64,000 nt of DNA from Dugong dugon (lineage: Eukaryota; Chordata; Mammalia; Sirenia; Dugongidae): NCBI GenBank assembly GCA_030035585.1, contig CM057482.1, positions 60,702,828-60,766,827 of the forward strand, read 5' to 3'. Below, one piece after another: positions 44,231-55,493 of the stretch; the stretch's first letter is position 1; each line of letters starts with the position of its first letter. The notes under the pieces are model-generated. The model was given only the letters and a program-made list of their open reading frames with translations. It was not told where the DNA came from and ran no database searches. The position numbers and the translations under genes were made by a program.

Positions 44231-45511
44231 GTGAAATGAGAGAGCAAAGAGGGGGAGAGAAAGAATCCTACTGGGGAATCTGGGAAGGGTTTGGAGGGAA
44301 GTGTGATTTTCCAGAGCTTCGAAGGAGGAGACTCAAGTACTAGAGATGGTGCAGGGGGGAAGTGGAGAGGAAAGGGTGGGTCTGAAGGAGCCAAGTCATG
44401 CAGGCAGAGAAGGTGCTGTTTCCTCCAAAAACTTGTAACCTGGAGGAGAAGTTGTTTTTCGAGAACTCACAAAATCTGACCCATTTTCAAAGAGCCCCTG
44501 GGGAGGAGCAGCTTCAAGGAGCCAGCCAGGTGCAGGCAGAGGGGCTGCTTCAAAGTGAGCCCAAGAAGAAAGGATGCTGTGGACACTTAGATACTTTTAT
44601 CCAAAAGGAAGCCATCTGGTGCCTTGTACCAAGCAAACTTCTTTGTATTTTTTCCAGGCTTCTGGGTTCTGATGTGCTCTCCTCCTGGGCTTTTGTGAGG
44701 GTGGAGGCACCAGTGGTGACTCCCTGGGCTGGAGCAGGGCTGCATATCATGCTCGAAGCCTGACAGTCCCAGCCTTCGCACCTCAGCATAGAATGGTCCC
44801 CACGGCTACTGATGAGCTGACAGCTGTCTCTTTAGAAGGCCCCTGGGCTGCAACTGCCTCTGTGTGAGGGTCCCCTTGCGGGAGAAGCACAGTAGGTTTT
44901 TAATCCTGGCCAGTTACATCTGGGAAGAACAATCCAAATGTTAATCCATCTGGAGAGAGAACTAATCCATATCTTCTGCTGCCTGTATCTTTTGTTTTCC
45001 ATCTCTGGATCTTTAAATCTAATTATGAAGCCAGAACAAACCCCCTGCAAGCCCGTCTCCTACCCTTCATGCAGCCTTTTAAACATTTCTTTATGCTGGG
45101 TCTCCTTATGCTCCTCACTAACAGAGCTCCTTTCATCTAAATGCGGCATAGCTCTTTAAATAGCTGAACTAAGCCTCACTAAACCCCCATAAGAGGGAAG
45201 CAATCATAACTGACATTCCTGATGCGTGAGAGGAGACAAAGGGATAGATAGTGACTTGGTCAAGTAATGCCAGCTACTCCAGCCCTGCTAAAACAAGAGG
45301 ACCAGCCACAACACCCTGCCCTTGTATTCAGTCATAGGAGGAGACTCACACTTTCCTCCAGAACCAGCTTCTCTTCCCATATGCCCTGTTTGCATAAATG
45401 GCATCAACTAATCACCCACGCCTGGAATTTTCAAATGTCCTAGGCTTTAGAGAATTCAACGATTTCTCAATGGCCATGCCTTTTCTCCACCACCCATCTG
45501 TGGGCCTCTTT
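44231..45511. other. Intergenic DNA, mostly unclassified
   Basis: About 1.3 kb. A faint reverse MIR may lie at 45185-45290. The open frames of 60-121 codons at 44291-44789 overlap on both strands and show no recognisable product. Confidence 0.4.
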
Positions 45512-45803
45512 CCTAGTTTCTGGTGGCTGCCAACAATCCTTGGCATTCCTTTGCTGCTCATAGATGCATCTGCCTCCGTCATCACATGGTGTCAACCCCT
45601 CCAACCCCCCATAAGTCACTGCCTTTTTGTAAGACACACTCAGAAAGAATTAGGACTAGGGCCCATCCTACTCCAGTATGATCACGTTTGACCCAATTGG
45701 TAACAAAAGAAAAGCCCTATTTCCCCGAACAAGGTCGTGTTCACAGGTACTTGGGTTAGGATTTCAACCTATCTTTTTGGGAGACACAATTCAGTACATA
45801 ACA
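45512..45803 (-). mobile_element. MLT1-type LTR, truncated
   Basis: ctagtttctggtggctgcca, caatccttggcattcctttg, ggtcgtgttcacaggtactt and tttttgggagacacaattca follow the reverse complement of an MLT1 LTR. Confidence 0.72.
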
Positions 45804-45849
45804 GAGCACATAATAAGATATTACCCATGTCATTTGTATACATAAATTC

Positions 45850-46170
45850 CCCCCAATAGTCTGGGCTTTCCTCCTAGGCAAATACTGTGTCTTATTCATC
45901 TTGGCCTTGCCAGTACCTAGTACCAAAAACAAACAAACAAACAAACAAACAAAAACCCAAACTCATAGTCCTTGAGTTGATTCCAACTCATAGCGAACCT
46001 ATAGGACAGAGTAGAATTGCCCCATAGAGTTTCCAAGGAGCGCCTGGTGGATTCGAACTGCCGCCCTTTTGGTTAGCAGCCATAGCTCTTAACTACTACA
46101 CCACCAGGGTTTCCAGTGCCTTGCAAATAGTAGTAACCCTATAAAGTTTGCTGAGTGCGTAAGATCATTA
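45850..46170 (+). mobile_element. L2 3' end split by a SINE
   Basis: aaatactgtgtcttattcat and gccagtacctagtacc (to 45920) are followed, after the SINE, by agtgccttgcaaatagtagt, the usual L2 ending. Confidence 0.6.
45922..46114 (-). mobile_element. AfroSINE B with AAAC tail
   Basis: Reverse-strand copy; the (AAAC)n run at 45922-45950 is its tail in reverse. Ends with ccaccagggtttcc. Confidence 0.9.
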
Positions 46171-46378
46171 GATCTGTCCATGGGAAGGCAAGACTAACAG
46201 GTAGGGTAACTTAGGCCAAGGAAGGTAACAAAGAAATCTAGGATATTGCTTTAGGAGAGTTTATATTTATTCTACATGTTGAGAAGTATGAGTCTAGGAA
46301 AACTGGATATTGTCAAAAATGAAATGGAATGCATACACAGTGATATCCTAGGCATTAGTGAGCTGAAATGGACTAGTA

Positions 46379-46624
46379 TTGGCCATTTTGAATCAGACAA
46401 TCATATGGTACTATGCTGGGAATGACAACCTGAGGAGGAATGGTGTTACATTCATAGTCAAAAAGAACATTTCAGGATCTATTCTGATGTACAACGTTGT
46501 CAGTGATAGGCTAATATCCATACACCGACAAGGAAGACCAGTTAATATGACCGTTACTCAAATGTACGCACCAATCACTAGGGCCAAAGATGAAGAAATT
46601 GAAGATTATTACCAACTTCTGTAG
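46379..46624 (+). pseudogene. RTE endonuclease remnant
   Basis: 81 codons with NGVTFIVKKNISGS, LISIHRQGRPVNMTVTQMY and AP, the segment of the apurinic-like endonuclease around the conserved QxYAP motif. It ends at a stop (TAG, 46622-46624). Confidence 0.85.
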
Positions 46625-47411
46625 TCTGAAATTGATCAGACATGCATTCAGGATGCATTGATAATTACTGATGTTTGGAATGCAAAAATTGGAAACAAAG
46701 AAGAAAGGTTAGTAGTTGGAAAATATGGTCTTGGTAATAGAAACAATGCCAGAGATCACATGATAGAATTTTGAAAGACCAACGACTTCTTCATTGCAAA
46801 TACCTTTTATCACCAACAGAAACGGTGACTATACAAATGGACCTCTCCAGATGGAATACACAGGAATCAAATTGGCTACATCTGTGGAAAGAGACAATGG
46901 AAAAGCTCAATATCATCAGTCAGAACAAGGCCAGGAGCCAAATGTGGAACAGACCATCAATTACTCATATGAAAGTTCAAGTCGAAGCTGAAGAAAATTA
47001 GAACAATCCATGAGAGCCAAAGTACGACCTTGAGTATATTCCACCTGAATTTAGAGAATAGATTTGATGCTTTGAACACTAATGACCGGAGACCAGACAA
47101 GTTGTGGAATGACATCAAGGACAACATACGTGAAGAAAGCAAGAGGTCATTAAAAAGACAGGAAAGAAAGAAAAGATGAAAATGGATGTCAGAAGAGACT
47201 CTGGAACTTGCTCTTGAATGTGGAGTAGCTAAAGCAAATGAAGAAATGATGAAGTAAAAGAGCTGAACAGAAGATTTCAAAAGGCAGCTCAAGAAAACAA
47301 AGTATTATAGTGACATGTGCAAAGACCTGGAGTTAGAAAACCAAAAGGGAAGAACTCATTTGGCATTTCTCAAGCTGAAAGAACTTAAAAAGAAATTCAA
47401 GCCTCAAGATG

Positions 47412-47887
47412 TGTCATGGTTTGAATTATGTCCCCCCAACAATGTGTGTAATCAGTTTGGCTAGGCCATGATTCCTGGTACTGTTTCCTGCATGTTGTAA
47501 ACTTGCCTCTATGATGTTAATGAGGGAGGATGGGTGGCAGTTGTGTTAGTAGGGCAGGACCTGATCTATAAAACTGGATTGTGACCTGAGGCAATCTCTT
47601 GAGATATAAAAGACAGAAGTGAGCAGTGAGACAGGGGGACCTCATACCATCAAGAAAGCAGTGCCAGGAGCAGAGCGCGTCCTTTGGACAGGGGTCCCTG
47701 CGCCGAGAAGCCCCTAGTCCAGGGGAACACTGATGAGAAGGCCGACAGAGAGAGAAAGACTTTCCCTGGAACTGATACCCTGAATTTGGACTTTTAGCCT
47801 ACTTTGACTGTGAGGAAATAAGCTTCTCTTTGTTAAAGCCATCCACTTGTGGTATTTCTGTTATAGCAGCACTAGATGACTAAGACA
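47412..47887 (+). mobile_element. Solo LTR inside the RTE
   Basis: 476-bp forward LTR from tgtcatggtttgaattatgt to gcactagatgactaagaca. It breaks the RTE sequence between aagcctca and ttgcaat. The flanks agatg (47407-47411) and agttg (47888-47892) are a 5-bp duplication with one mismatch; the RTE consensus at that site reads agttg. It includes an AATAAG-type signal near the 3' part. Confidence 0.9.
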
Positions 47888-48195
47888 AGTTGCAATATTT
47901 AAAGTTTCTACAGGGAAAATATTAAATGATGCAAGAAGCATCAAAAGAAGATGGAAAAAATACACAGAGTCACTATACCAAATGTTCAACCATTTCAGGA
48001 GGCAGCATATGATCAGGAACTGATGGTACTGAAGGAAGGCGTCCAAGCTCCTCTGAAGGCACTGGTGAAAAATGAGGCTTCAGGAATGTTGAGATGTTTC
48101 AACAAACGGATGCAGTGCTGGAAGTTCTCACTCCTCTATGCCAAGAAATTTGAAAGACAGCTACCTGGCCAACCAACTGGAAGAGAACAGTATTT

Positions 48196-48489
48196 ATGCC
48201 TGATCCAAAGAAGGGTGATCACACTGAGGACGGAAATTATCGAACAATATCATTCATATCACATGCAAGTAAAATTTTGCTGAAGGTCATTCAGAAGCGG
48301 CTGCGGCAGTACATCGACAGGGAACTACCAGAAATTCAAGCTGGAATCAAAAGAGGATGTGGAACCAGGAATATCATTGTTGATGTCAGATGGATCCTGG
48401 CTGCAAGCAGAGAATACCAGAAAGATGTTTACCTATGTTTTATTGACTATGCAAAGGCATTTGACTATGTGGATCATAACAAATTATGA
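48196..48489 (+). pseudogene. RTE reverse transcriptase remnant, first half
   Basis: 97 codons with PKKGDHTEDGNYRTIS, the fingers motif IQKRLRQYIDRELPEIQAG, and RT motif A, CFIDYAKAFDYVDHNK, at about 48436-48483. A stop at 48487-48489 follows. Confidence 0.9.
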
Positions 48490-48689
48490 ATAACATTCCG
48501 AAGAATGGGAATTCTAGAACACCTCATTGTGCTCATGAGGAACCTGTACATAGATCAAGAGGCAGTCATTTGAGCAGAACAAGAGGATACTGCGTGGTTT
48601 ATAGTCAGGAAATGTGTGCTTCAGGGTTGTATCCTTTCACCATACTTATTCAATCTGTATGCTGAGCAAATAATCTGAGAAGCTGGACT

Positions 48690-48830
48690 ATATGAAAAGA
48701 ACGGGGCATCAAGATTGGAGGAAGACTCATTAACAACCTGCAATATGCAGATGACACAACCTTGCTTGCTGAAAGTGAAGAGGACTTGAAGCACTTACTG
48801 ATGAAGATCCAAGAGTATGGATTACATAAA
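48690..48830 (+). pseudogene. RTE reverse transcriptase remnant, catalytic box
   Basis: Encodes an intact YADD (48744-48755) within LQYADDTTLLAESEEDLKHL. It is in a different frame from motif A at 48439, so at least one frameshift separates the two. Confidence 0.88.
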
Positions 48831-49147
48831 GAAAACAAAAATCCTCACAGCTGGACCAATAAGCAACATCGCGATAAATGGAGAAAAGATTAAAGTTGTC
48901 AAGCATTTCTTTTTACTTGGATCCACAATCAACACCAGTCAAAAATCAAAAGACACATTGCATTAGGCAAATCTGCTGCAAAAGACCTTTTTAAAGTGTT
49001 AAAAAGCAAAGATGTCACCTTGAAGACTAAGGCGCACCTGACCCAAGCCATGATGTTTTCAATCGCCTCATATGCATAGAAAGCCAGACGATGAATAAGG
49101 AAGACCAAAGAAGAATTGAGGCCTTCAAATTGCGGCGTTGGTGAAGA

Positions 49148-49483
49148 GTGTTGAATATACCACGGACTGCCGCAAGAACGAACAGATCTTTCTTGGAAGA
49201 AATACAGCCAGAATGCTCCTTAAAAGCAAGGATGATGAGACTTCCTCTCACATACTTTGGACATGTTATCAGAAGGGATCAGTCCCTGGAGAAAGACATC
49301 ATACTTGGTAAAGCAGAGGGTCAGCAAAAAAGAGGAAGGCCTTCGAGGAAATGGATTGATAGAGTGGCTAAAACAATGGGCTCAAGTGTAACAACAATTG
49401 TGAGGATGATGCAAGACAGGGCAGTGCTTCGTTCTGTAGCACATAGGGTTGCTATGAGTCAGAACCGGCTTGATGGCACCTAA
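49148..49483 (+). pseudogene. RTE C-terminal ORF remnant
   Basis: 111 codons with FLEEIQPECSLKARMMRL, LTYFGHVIRRDQSLEKDIIL and KRGRPSRKWIDRVA, ending near the element's 3' end. The same block is retained in the fragments at 12290 and 60684. Confidence 0.9.
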
Positions 49484-49497
49484 TAACAGCAACAACA

Positions 49498-50317
49498 CCT
49501 GTTACAGACAACATTCATTTGTATATTAATGTTTTTGAATGTTTAGTATAAGCTAGACACAGTGCTGGATATTGGGGTTACAGAAGTGGACAAAGCAGAA
49601 AATATCCCTTCCTGCAGGAAACTTTCTACTTGGGGAAACAGATGCAAAAGCAGATAACAAGCAAACAAATAAGATATGAGGGGAATAGGAAGGGTCCAGA
49701 TAAGCTAGAAACTTGTAGGCCATCATAAGGAGCCTGCAAGGAGAAGAGCAAGGAGCAAGGAGAAGTCCTTGGCAACTCCTAAGCAGGGAGTTTTATGGCT
49801 GTGATGAGAAGAATTTGGAATAGAGTGGATTTGAAGAGCTGGATTAAGAGTTACTGCAGTGTTCCTGGAGAGGTACGATGGTGACTTGGACCAGGGTGGT
49901 GGTGGTGGTGGTGGTGGATGTGGGGAAAGTGGGCTGATGTGAGACTTGTTTGAGTTGATCTGCCAATACGTGCTGATAGGTTGGTTGTGGTTAGAATCTT
50001 TGGTCTGGAAGAATGGTCTTGATCTATTACTCTCATTTGCCTGCTTCTTGGCATCAAGCAGACAACTGCGGAGGACTTAAGTTAGGATTCTTGAATCTCA
50101 AGAAATTCCATCAATTGGCCACCACAAGCTATTCCTGTGAACCACCCCATGACACTCTATTATGTGAACAATATTATTCAAGCCCTTCTTTGCAGATAAG
50201 ACCTTTTCTTGTACCTTCTAGACTAAGGATGATGGCAATCGTTCCCTGGTTCAGGACAGGTCTGGGTCTGAGAGTGACCTCTGACTGTGTCTTACAGGGT
50301 TTGACGTCAGGAGCAGC
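49498..50317. other. Intergenic DNA with an ancient repeat and a GGT run
   Basis: 49530-49920 resembles an old interspersed repeat (acagtgctggatattggggt, cttgtaggccatcataagga, gatggtgacttggaccaggg). A (GGT)n run lies at 49894-49918. The rest is unique-looking. Confidence 0.45.
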
Positions 50318-51465
50318 ATGGTGTAGAAAGAGCATGGGCTTTAAAGCTATAAAGTCCTGGGTTCAAGTACTTGCTCAACTACTTATTACCTGTGTGACCT
50401 TGGGAAACGTCTTTTGTTTTAACCATCCTGAGCCTCAATTGCCTTATCTGTAAAATGGGCATCAAGAAAATACAGATAGAGGGAAAAACACTTACTAAAT
50501 AGTAGATAGCTGGTAACTTTGGTAAAGGGTAAGACAGTACACAATACTGTGGAAGTCAGCACAGCTTGACCAAAGAGAAGTCATAGAAGCTTCAGAGACA
50601 CATCCAGACTCCCTGAGGGACCGAGTTACTGGGCTGAAGGCTGGCAACCATAGTTTCAGGGGACATCTAGCTCAATAGGCATAACATAGTTTACAAAGAA
50701 AATGTTCTACATCCAACTGTGGTGAGTAGCGTCTGGGGTCTTAAAAGCTTGCCAGTGGCCATCTAAGAGGCATCTACTGGTCTCTTCCCTGCCGTAGCAA
50801 AGGAGAATGAAGAAAATCAAAGACACAAGGAAAAGACCACAACCTCCTCCAGACTGATCCCAGCACAACTAGATGGTGCCCAGCTACTACCAACAACTGC
50901 TCTGACAGGGGTCACAATAGAGGGTCCCGCACAGAGCAGGAGAAAAATATAGAATGAAATTCACATTCATAAAAAAAGGCCAGACTTGCTGGTCTGACAG
51001 AGACTGGAGAAACCCCAAGAGTATGGCACTCGGACACTCTTTTAACTTAGTACCAAAGTTACTCCTGAGGCTCACCCTTCAGCTAAAGGTTAGACAGGTC
51101 TGTAAGGCAAACAATAACACATGTGGGGAACATGCTTCGTAGTTCAATCAGGTATATGAGACTAAATGGGCACACCAGCCCAGAAGCAAAGATGAGAAGG
51201 TAGGAAGGGCCAGGAAAACTGGACAAATGGAAACAGGGAACCCAGGACAGAGAAGGGGAGAGTGTTGACACATCACAGGTTGGCAACCAATGTCACAAAA
51301 CAATTTGTGTATTAATTGTTTAATGAGAAACTAATTTGCTCTGTAAATTTTCACCTAAAGCACACATACACACAAAAAGAATACATACATACCTCACAGA
51401 GTTGGTGTGAAAATTTAATGACACAAGTAAAACACTTGGTAGGCATTTAGTGATTCTTGGTTCTT
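50318..51465 (+). repeat. MIR split by an L1-like insertion
   Basis: MIR parts at 50318-50465 (tcctgggttcaagtacttgc, tatctgtaaaatgggcatca) and 51385-51465 (acctcacagagttggtgtga, gtaaaacacttggtaggcat) are consecutive in the consensus. Confidence 0.8.
50466..51384 (+). mobile_element. Lineage-specific L1 3' UTR-like insertion
   Basis: About 920 bp containing gtgagtagcgtctggggtct, taaaagcttgccagtggcca and agcaaaggagaatgaagaaa, a pattern I associate with elephant-type L1 3' ends, followed by an A-rich terminus at 51360-51380. The flanks aagaaaatac and aaaagaatac may be a diverged target duplication. Confidence 0.5.
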
Positions 51466-52552
51466 CTCAGCAGAACCACTAAGGGGATGGGGGAAGCAGA
51501 AGACTTGGGTAAGAAAGGGAGTCATCTTCACATTATCAGGCACTGTCTTGGGCCCTGTACCCCAAGGATCAGTATCTTCATGTTCCTAGCTGGGTGCATA
51601 CCTAGTTTTGTACTTTTCTTTGTCCTCAGTGAGAATGATAAAAATAGGGTAGAAGTATGATGACACGGTGATGTCCAACTTCAGCCAATACTGTAGGATC
51701 CCCTGGTGTTGATTCTGGACCTGGAGAGTAGAAAAGGAGGCTCCTGGAAGGATCCTTCTCTTATTGACCTTCATATGAATGTGTGGTTTTGAGTTGGTGA
51801 GTAGAGAAGGGCACCTCTATCAGCAGGTGTGGGCTCTTCTGACATGTCATTCCTGGTGGGTCATTCACTTGGAGACAAGGTAGCTTTCAGACAGGACACC
51901 AGAACTCAGAAGGAGGGCCTTAAGAAGGCTGGCAAAGGAATTTCCTGGCCCTCTCTAAGCTTTGGCCTTTTTGATAAGGACCTTGAGGAGTCTAAAGCAG
52001 GGATCACAAGTTGGTTTGACTTCGATTGGTAGTTGATACGAGGCTAAGTCTTCAACGAAGAAGAGTGCTGTGGTTGATTAGTGATGTCCACCGTGAGTAG
52101 TTGAGGATTGGCAACATGTAGACTACGAATTGGCCATCTCTGGTGCAAAGGTTCACGAGATCCCTCTAGGCTGGCAGGGGCCTAATGTGACCTCCACCAC
52201 ATGGAGGCAGAAGGGCAGCCAGGCAGGAAGGCTTCCCCATAAGGGGCTGCTTACTAAAGATGGATAAGCCAGATTATCTGGTTGCTTGTTCTTCTTTGTT
52301 TGTTTCCCTTTTTTGATCTCTTAGCCATTAGTGAAATCTTCTAAACAAGTTGCAGCCAGGTCTCTGCTTTGTCACAGGGCTCCAAGGCATGACGGATGGT
52401 ACATGTCTGGGCCAGAGTACAAAGGGGTAGAACAGGCCTCAGAAAACAGAGGTGCTGTCAATGAACATCACTTAAGAGCCCAAAGGGAAGACAAATCTCA
52501 GAGCCCTGCTGTCCCCACCTCACATATGGATCTTCCCTCCATTGCCAGCTAT
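51466..52552. other. Intergenic DNA, no feature recognised
   Basis: About 1.1 kb, unique-looking. Open frames of 62-80 codons show no recognisable product. Confidence 0.4.
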
Positions 52553-52695
52553 CAACCCTTTACTGTCGAGTAGATTCCGATCTGTAGTGACCCTTTAGGA
52601 CAGAGTAGAACTCCTCATAGGGTTTCCAAGGAGCGGCTCATGGATTCGGACTGCCGACCTTTTTAGTTAGCAGCCGAGCTCTTAACCACTGCAGG
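52553..52695 (-). mobile_element. AfroSINE B
   Basis: ccctttactgtcgagtagat, agcggctcatggattcggac, cttaaccactgcagg. Slightly truncated at the head. Confidence 0.86.
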
Positions 52696-52864
52696 TGAGC
52701 TAAGTTCCAGTTTTCTGTCAGTAGCATTTCATTCTTTTATTAACTTCATCCTGTTTCAGAATTTTGCCTAAGATTATTGCCAACATGGTTAACAAACCAT
52801 TTCAATTCTTAATTCCATTAGGGAAAGAAGGGAAAACTACATAGAAGGGGAAGGAAACAAAGAA

Positions 52865-53245
52865 GATTTAAATTTAGTGAGCATTTACCAAGTATTTTCA
52901 TATATTGAATCTCACATCAGGACCTGGCTGGTGCAAATCATTAACATATTTGGCTGCTAACAAAAGGCTAGAGATTCCAGTCCACCAGAGGCCCCTCAGA
53001 AGAAAGGCCTGGCCATCTATGCCTGAAAAATCAGCCGCTGAAAACCCTATCGCACACAGTTCTTCTCTGAGACACATGGGGTCACTATGCGTTGGAGTTG
53101 ACTCAATGGCAACCGGTTTAATCTCACAATTACCCCGTGAGATAAGTACTACTATCACCATCTAATAGATGATGAAACTCAAGTTTAGAGAGGTCCAGGA
53201 ACAAGTCCAAAGTCTCAAACCCCAGCACAAGGCAGAGCCACGCCC
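52865..53245 (-). repeat. MIR split by a SINE
   Basis: 52865-52916 (gagcatttaccaagtatttt) and 53129-53245 (gtgagataagtactactatc, actcaagtttagagaggtcc) are consecutive MIR sequence in reverse. Confidence 0.75.
52908..53128 (+). mobile_element. AfroSINE A with target duplication
   Basis: SINE at 52917-53119 between aatctcaca at 52908-52916 and 53120-53128. Confidence 0.9.
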
Positions 53246-54351
53246 CACAGCAAAGCACCGTCCTGAGAGCTCAGGCTTTGGCCCCGCCCACTCGGCCTCT
53301 CATGGAGGGCCTTGAGTCTGTGGCCCTGAAGGAACCAGCTGAGGGATGTGGGACTGGGGAGGTGTCAACACGGGCAGGGAAGCAGCCTGGAGAGGAGCCA
53401 GAAAGCCTCCCACGGCTTGAGCAAGGCATCTGGGAGACAGAAGAAGGCCCAGATGCCCTTGTGTCTTCTAGCCAGGGAGGGAGCAGCCTCCCTGCTCAGT
53501 GAGGGACACTGTGAACCGAAGTGCTTACAGCTCAGGACAGATGGGAGCCTTAACCTACCCAACTGCTGAGCCCTCAAGAGACCAAGGTCCCAGAACGGCA
53601 TTGTGTTCAAGGGACCCCTCTGGGCCTCAAGTCCGGGCCTCTGTGCTAAAAATGCTTTTAACCACAAAATTTGCTCTATGGATTTTTTATTAATAAAACT
53701 TTCAAAGCACTGCATGACGTGTTAGCTAGGTGACTTTCACTGAGTTTGAACAGGAATTCTGCAGGTAAATCGCCCAGCACCACGTGTCCTTTCGTTCTTT
53801 GTGTGTACGTGGGGGTGGGGGTGGGGGTGGGGAGCGGGGGGAGGGCATGGTTTGACTTGATGTCACTGTGAATATTTTCAAAGACCTTTTGAATACACTG
53901 TAATTCCCTTATCTGTACTTTGGACCTAGTGTTATTATTCAGTTGACAAAATACTCGCTGCTAATTGCAATAAACAAAAGATTTCATTTCTCTAAAAAAA
54001 GGATTCTAAATAGCCTTTCTCTTCTTGAAGCGGCCCAAAATATCTACCCAGATTAAAAAAAAAAAAAAAAAAGCCTAAGACAGGGACACCCAAGACAATT
54101 TTTATCACAATTACATCTGTATAGTTTGAAAACAAGGAAGCCTCTCTTTACACCTTCTGTCTGAATGTGGTGGCAGAGAGATTAGGGGGTTCGGTGTGCA
54201 AAGTTTAAACTGAAGCCTGGATTTTGTATTGCTAAATAGCAATGGCTACTCCAGCATTGTTCCTTTCTGGTTTCAGTGAGCCTGTGTAAACAGAAGCTTG
54301 GGGATTTTTCTACAAGTTAAGGAGAGAAGAGGTGGGATTTGCAGCTTCCCA
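53246..54351. other. Intergenic DNA, no gene recognised
   Basis: Unique-looking. A GC-rich part at 53280-53480 has overlapping frames on both strands (73-116 codons) without a recognisable product. An A run lies at 54054-54072. Confidence 0.4.
53810..53845 (+). repeat. G-rich run, quadruplex-type motif
   Basis: Four G runs of four to five bases separated by single T, then AGC and further G runs: a strong four-tract G-quadruplex pattern. Seen directly. Confidence 0.85.
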
Positions 54352-54568
54352 TTTTATGGATGGAGTCCCTGGTTGGTGCAAATGGTTAATGCTCTCAGTT
54401 GGCGGTTCAAGTTCACCTAGAGGTGCCTCGGAAGAAAGGCCTGGCAATTTGCTCCCCAAAAACCAGCCGTTGAAGACCCTATGTAGCAGAGTTCTACTCT
54501 GACACACATGGGATCACCGTGAGTTGGAGTTGAATCCTAGGCAGCTGGTTAACTGGTCGTTTTATGGA
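54352..54568 (+). mobile_element. AfroSINE A with target duplication
   Basis: SINE at about 54361-54559 (gagtccctggttggtgcaaa onward). The target ttttatgga occurs at 54352-54360 and 54560-54568. Confidence 0.9.
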
Positions 54569-54654
54569 TAAGGGAGGAAGAAGAGAGAGAAAGCACAGGC
54601 CACTGGTCAGACTGTGTGGGTAGGGAGTTAAGTTCTTTCAACACAAGAGAAGTT

Positions 54655-54945
54655 GCTGAGAAGTTAAAACCTGGGCTCTGGAGTTGGACTGACCAGATGG
54701 AATTTCCACTCTGCGGTACTCTAATGGTGTGACCCCAGGGAAGATTAACCAGTAAGCACAGCGTGCGGCTGTTTACAGTTTAGTTTACTGGGTAATCCAT
54801 CCATGCTGTGACCTGAGGCAAGTTACCTTCCTTCACTGAGCATCATATGTAAACTGGAAAGAGTAACAATCCTTCCCTGACAGCGTTGTTGAGAATGGAT
54901 GGTAAATGCCTCGCATAGCCCTTACACAGTAGCGTTGGCTACTAT
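54655..54945 (+). repeat. MIR
   Basis: gaagttaaaacctgggctct, ctgtgacctgaggcaagtta and gacagcgttgttgagaatgg in MIR order, with an internal insertion of about 60 bp. Confidence 0.7.
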
Positions 54946-55254
54946 TTTGAAGATGTGCTCCATAAATATGTGGTGGATGGATGAAGAATACCTGTTCTGA
55001 ACATAAGATGCTTCAGGCAGCCTCTTCAATCTTAAGTTACTCCAGGAAGGAAGCCTAATGAAGTGCCAAGCTCCCCCAGGAACCTTGTAACTTCTGATTG
55101 TCTCCAACAAGAATGGCTGCTAATGTGCCTGTTTAACTGTGGGCATCTGCCCTCTACAGTGACAGCAGCCGTCTCATAGATGATGGAACTCTAATTGAAG
55201 CTGGAGCAGAACGAGGACTGGGGGAGATAGCAGAGCATGAGGGGGCTGATAGGC

Positions 55255-55345
55255 GCTCTTATAGCTATAGATAGCTAACACTTTTTGACTCTCGCCACGT
55301 GCCAGGCACTTCCCTAAGCACTTTATACTTAGAACGACAACCCTA
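55255..55345 (-). repeat. MIR fragment
   Basis: agctaacactttttgactct and cgtgccaggcacttccctaa in reverse MIR order. Confidence 0.65.
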
Positions 55346-55359
55346 CCCATTGTCATTGG

Positions 55360-55470
55360 AAGAAGGCGATTCCATGCACAACGGAACAAAACATTGCCTG
55401 GTCCTGCACTGTCTCCATAATCATTTGGATGCCTGAATCCATTGTTGCGGCCAAGCTGTGCTGGGAGATA
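55360..55470 (-). mobile_element. RTE 3' end fragment
   Basis: aacattgcctggtcctgcac and gaatccattgttgcggccaa match the reverse RTE 3' end. Confidence 0.7.
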
Positions 55471-55493
55471 CACCCAGAGTTGTTTTGTTTTTT

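Larger units (their letters stand above)
46275..49497 (+). mobile_element. RTE LINE, 5'-truncated, split by an LTR
   Basis: Coordinates 46275-47411 and 47888-49497, about 2.75 kb of RTE sequence. It contains endonuclease, reverse transcriptase and C-terminal regions and ends gcttgatggcacctaataac plus AACAAC. It lacks the non-coding 5' ~300 bp seen in 15543-18705. Multiple frameshifts and stops make it non-coding, but it is the better preserved of the two long copies in the catalytic box. Confidence 0.93.
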
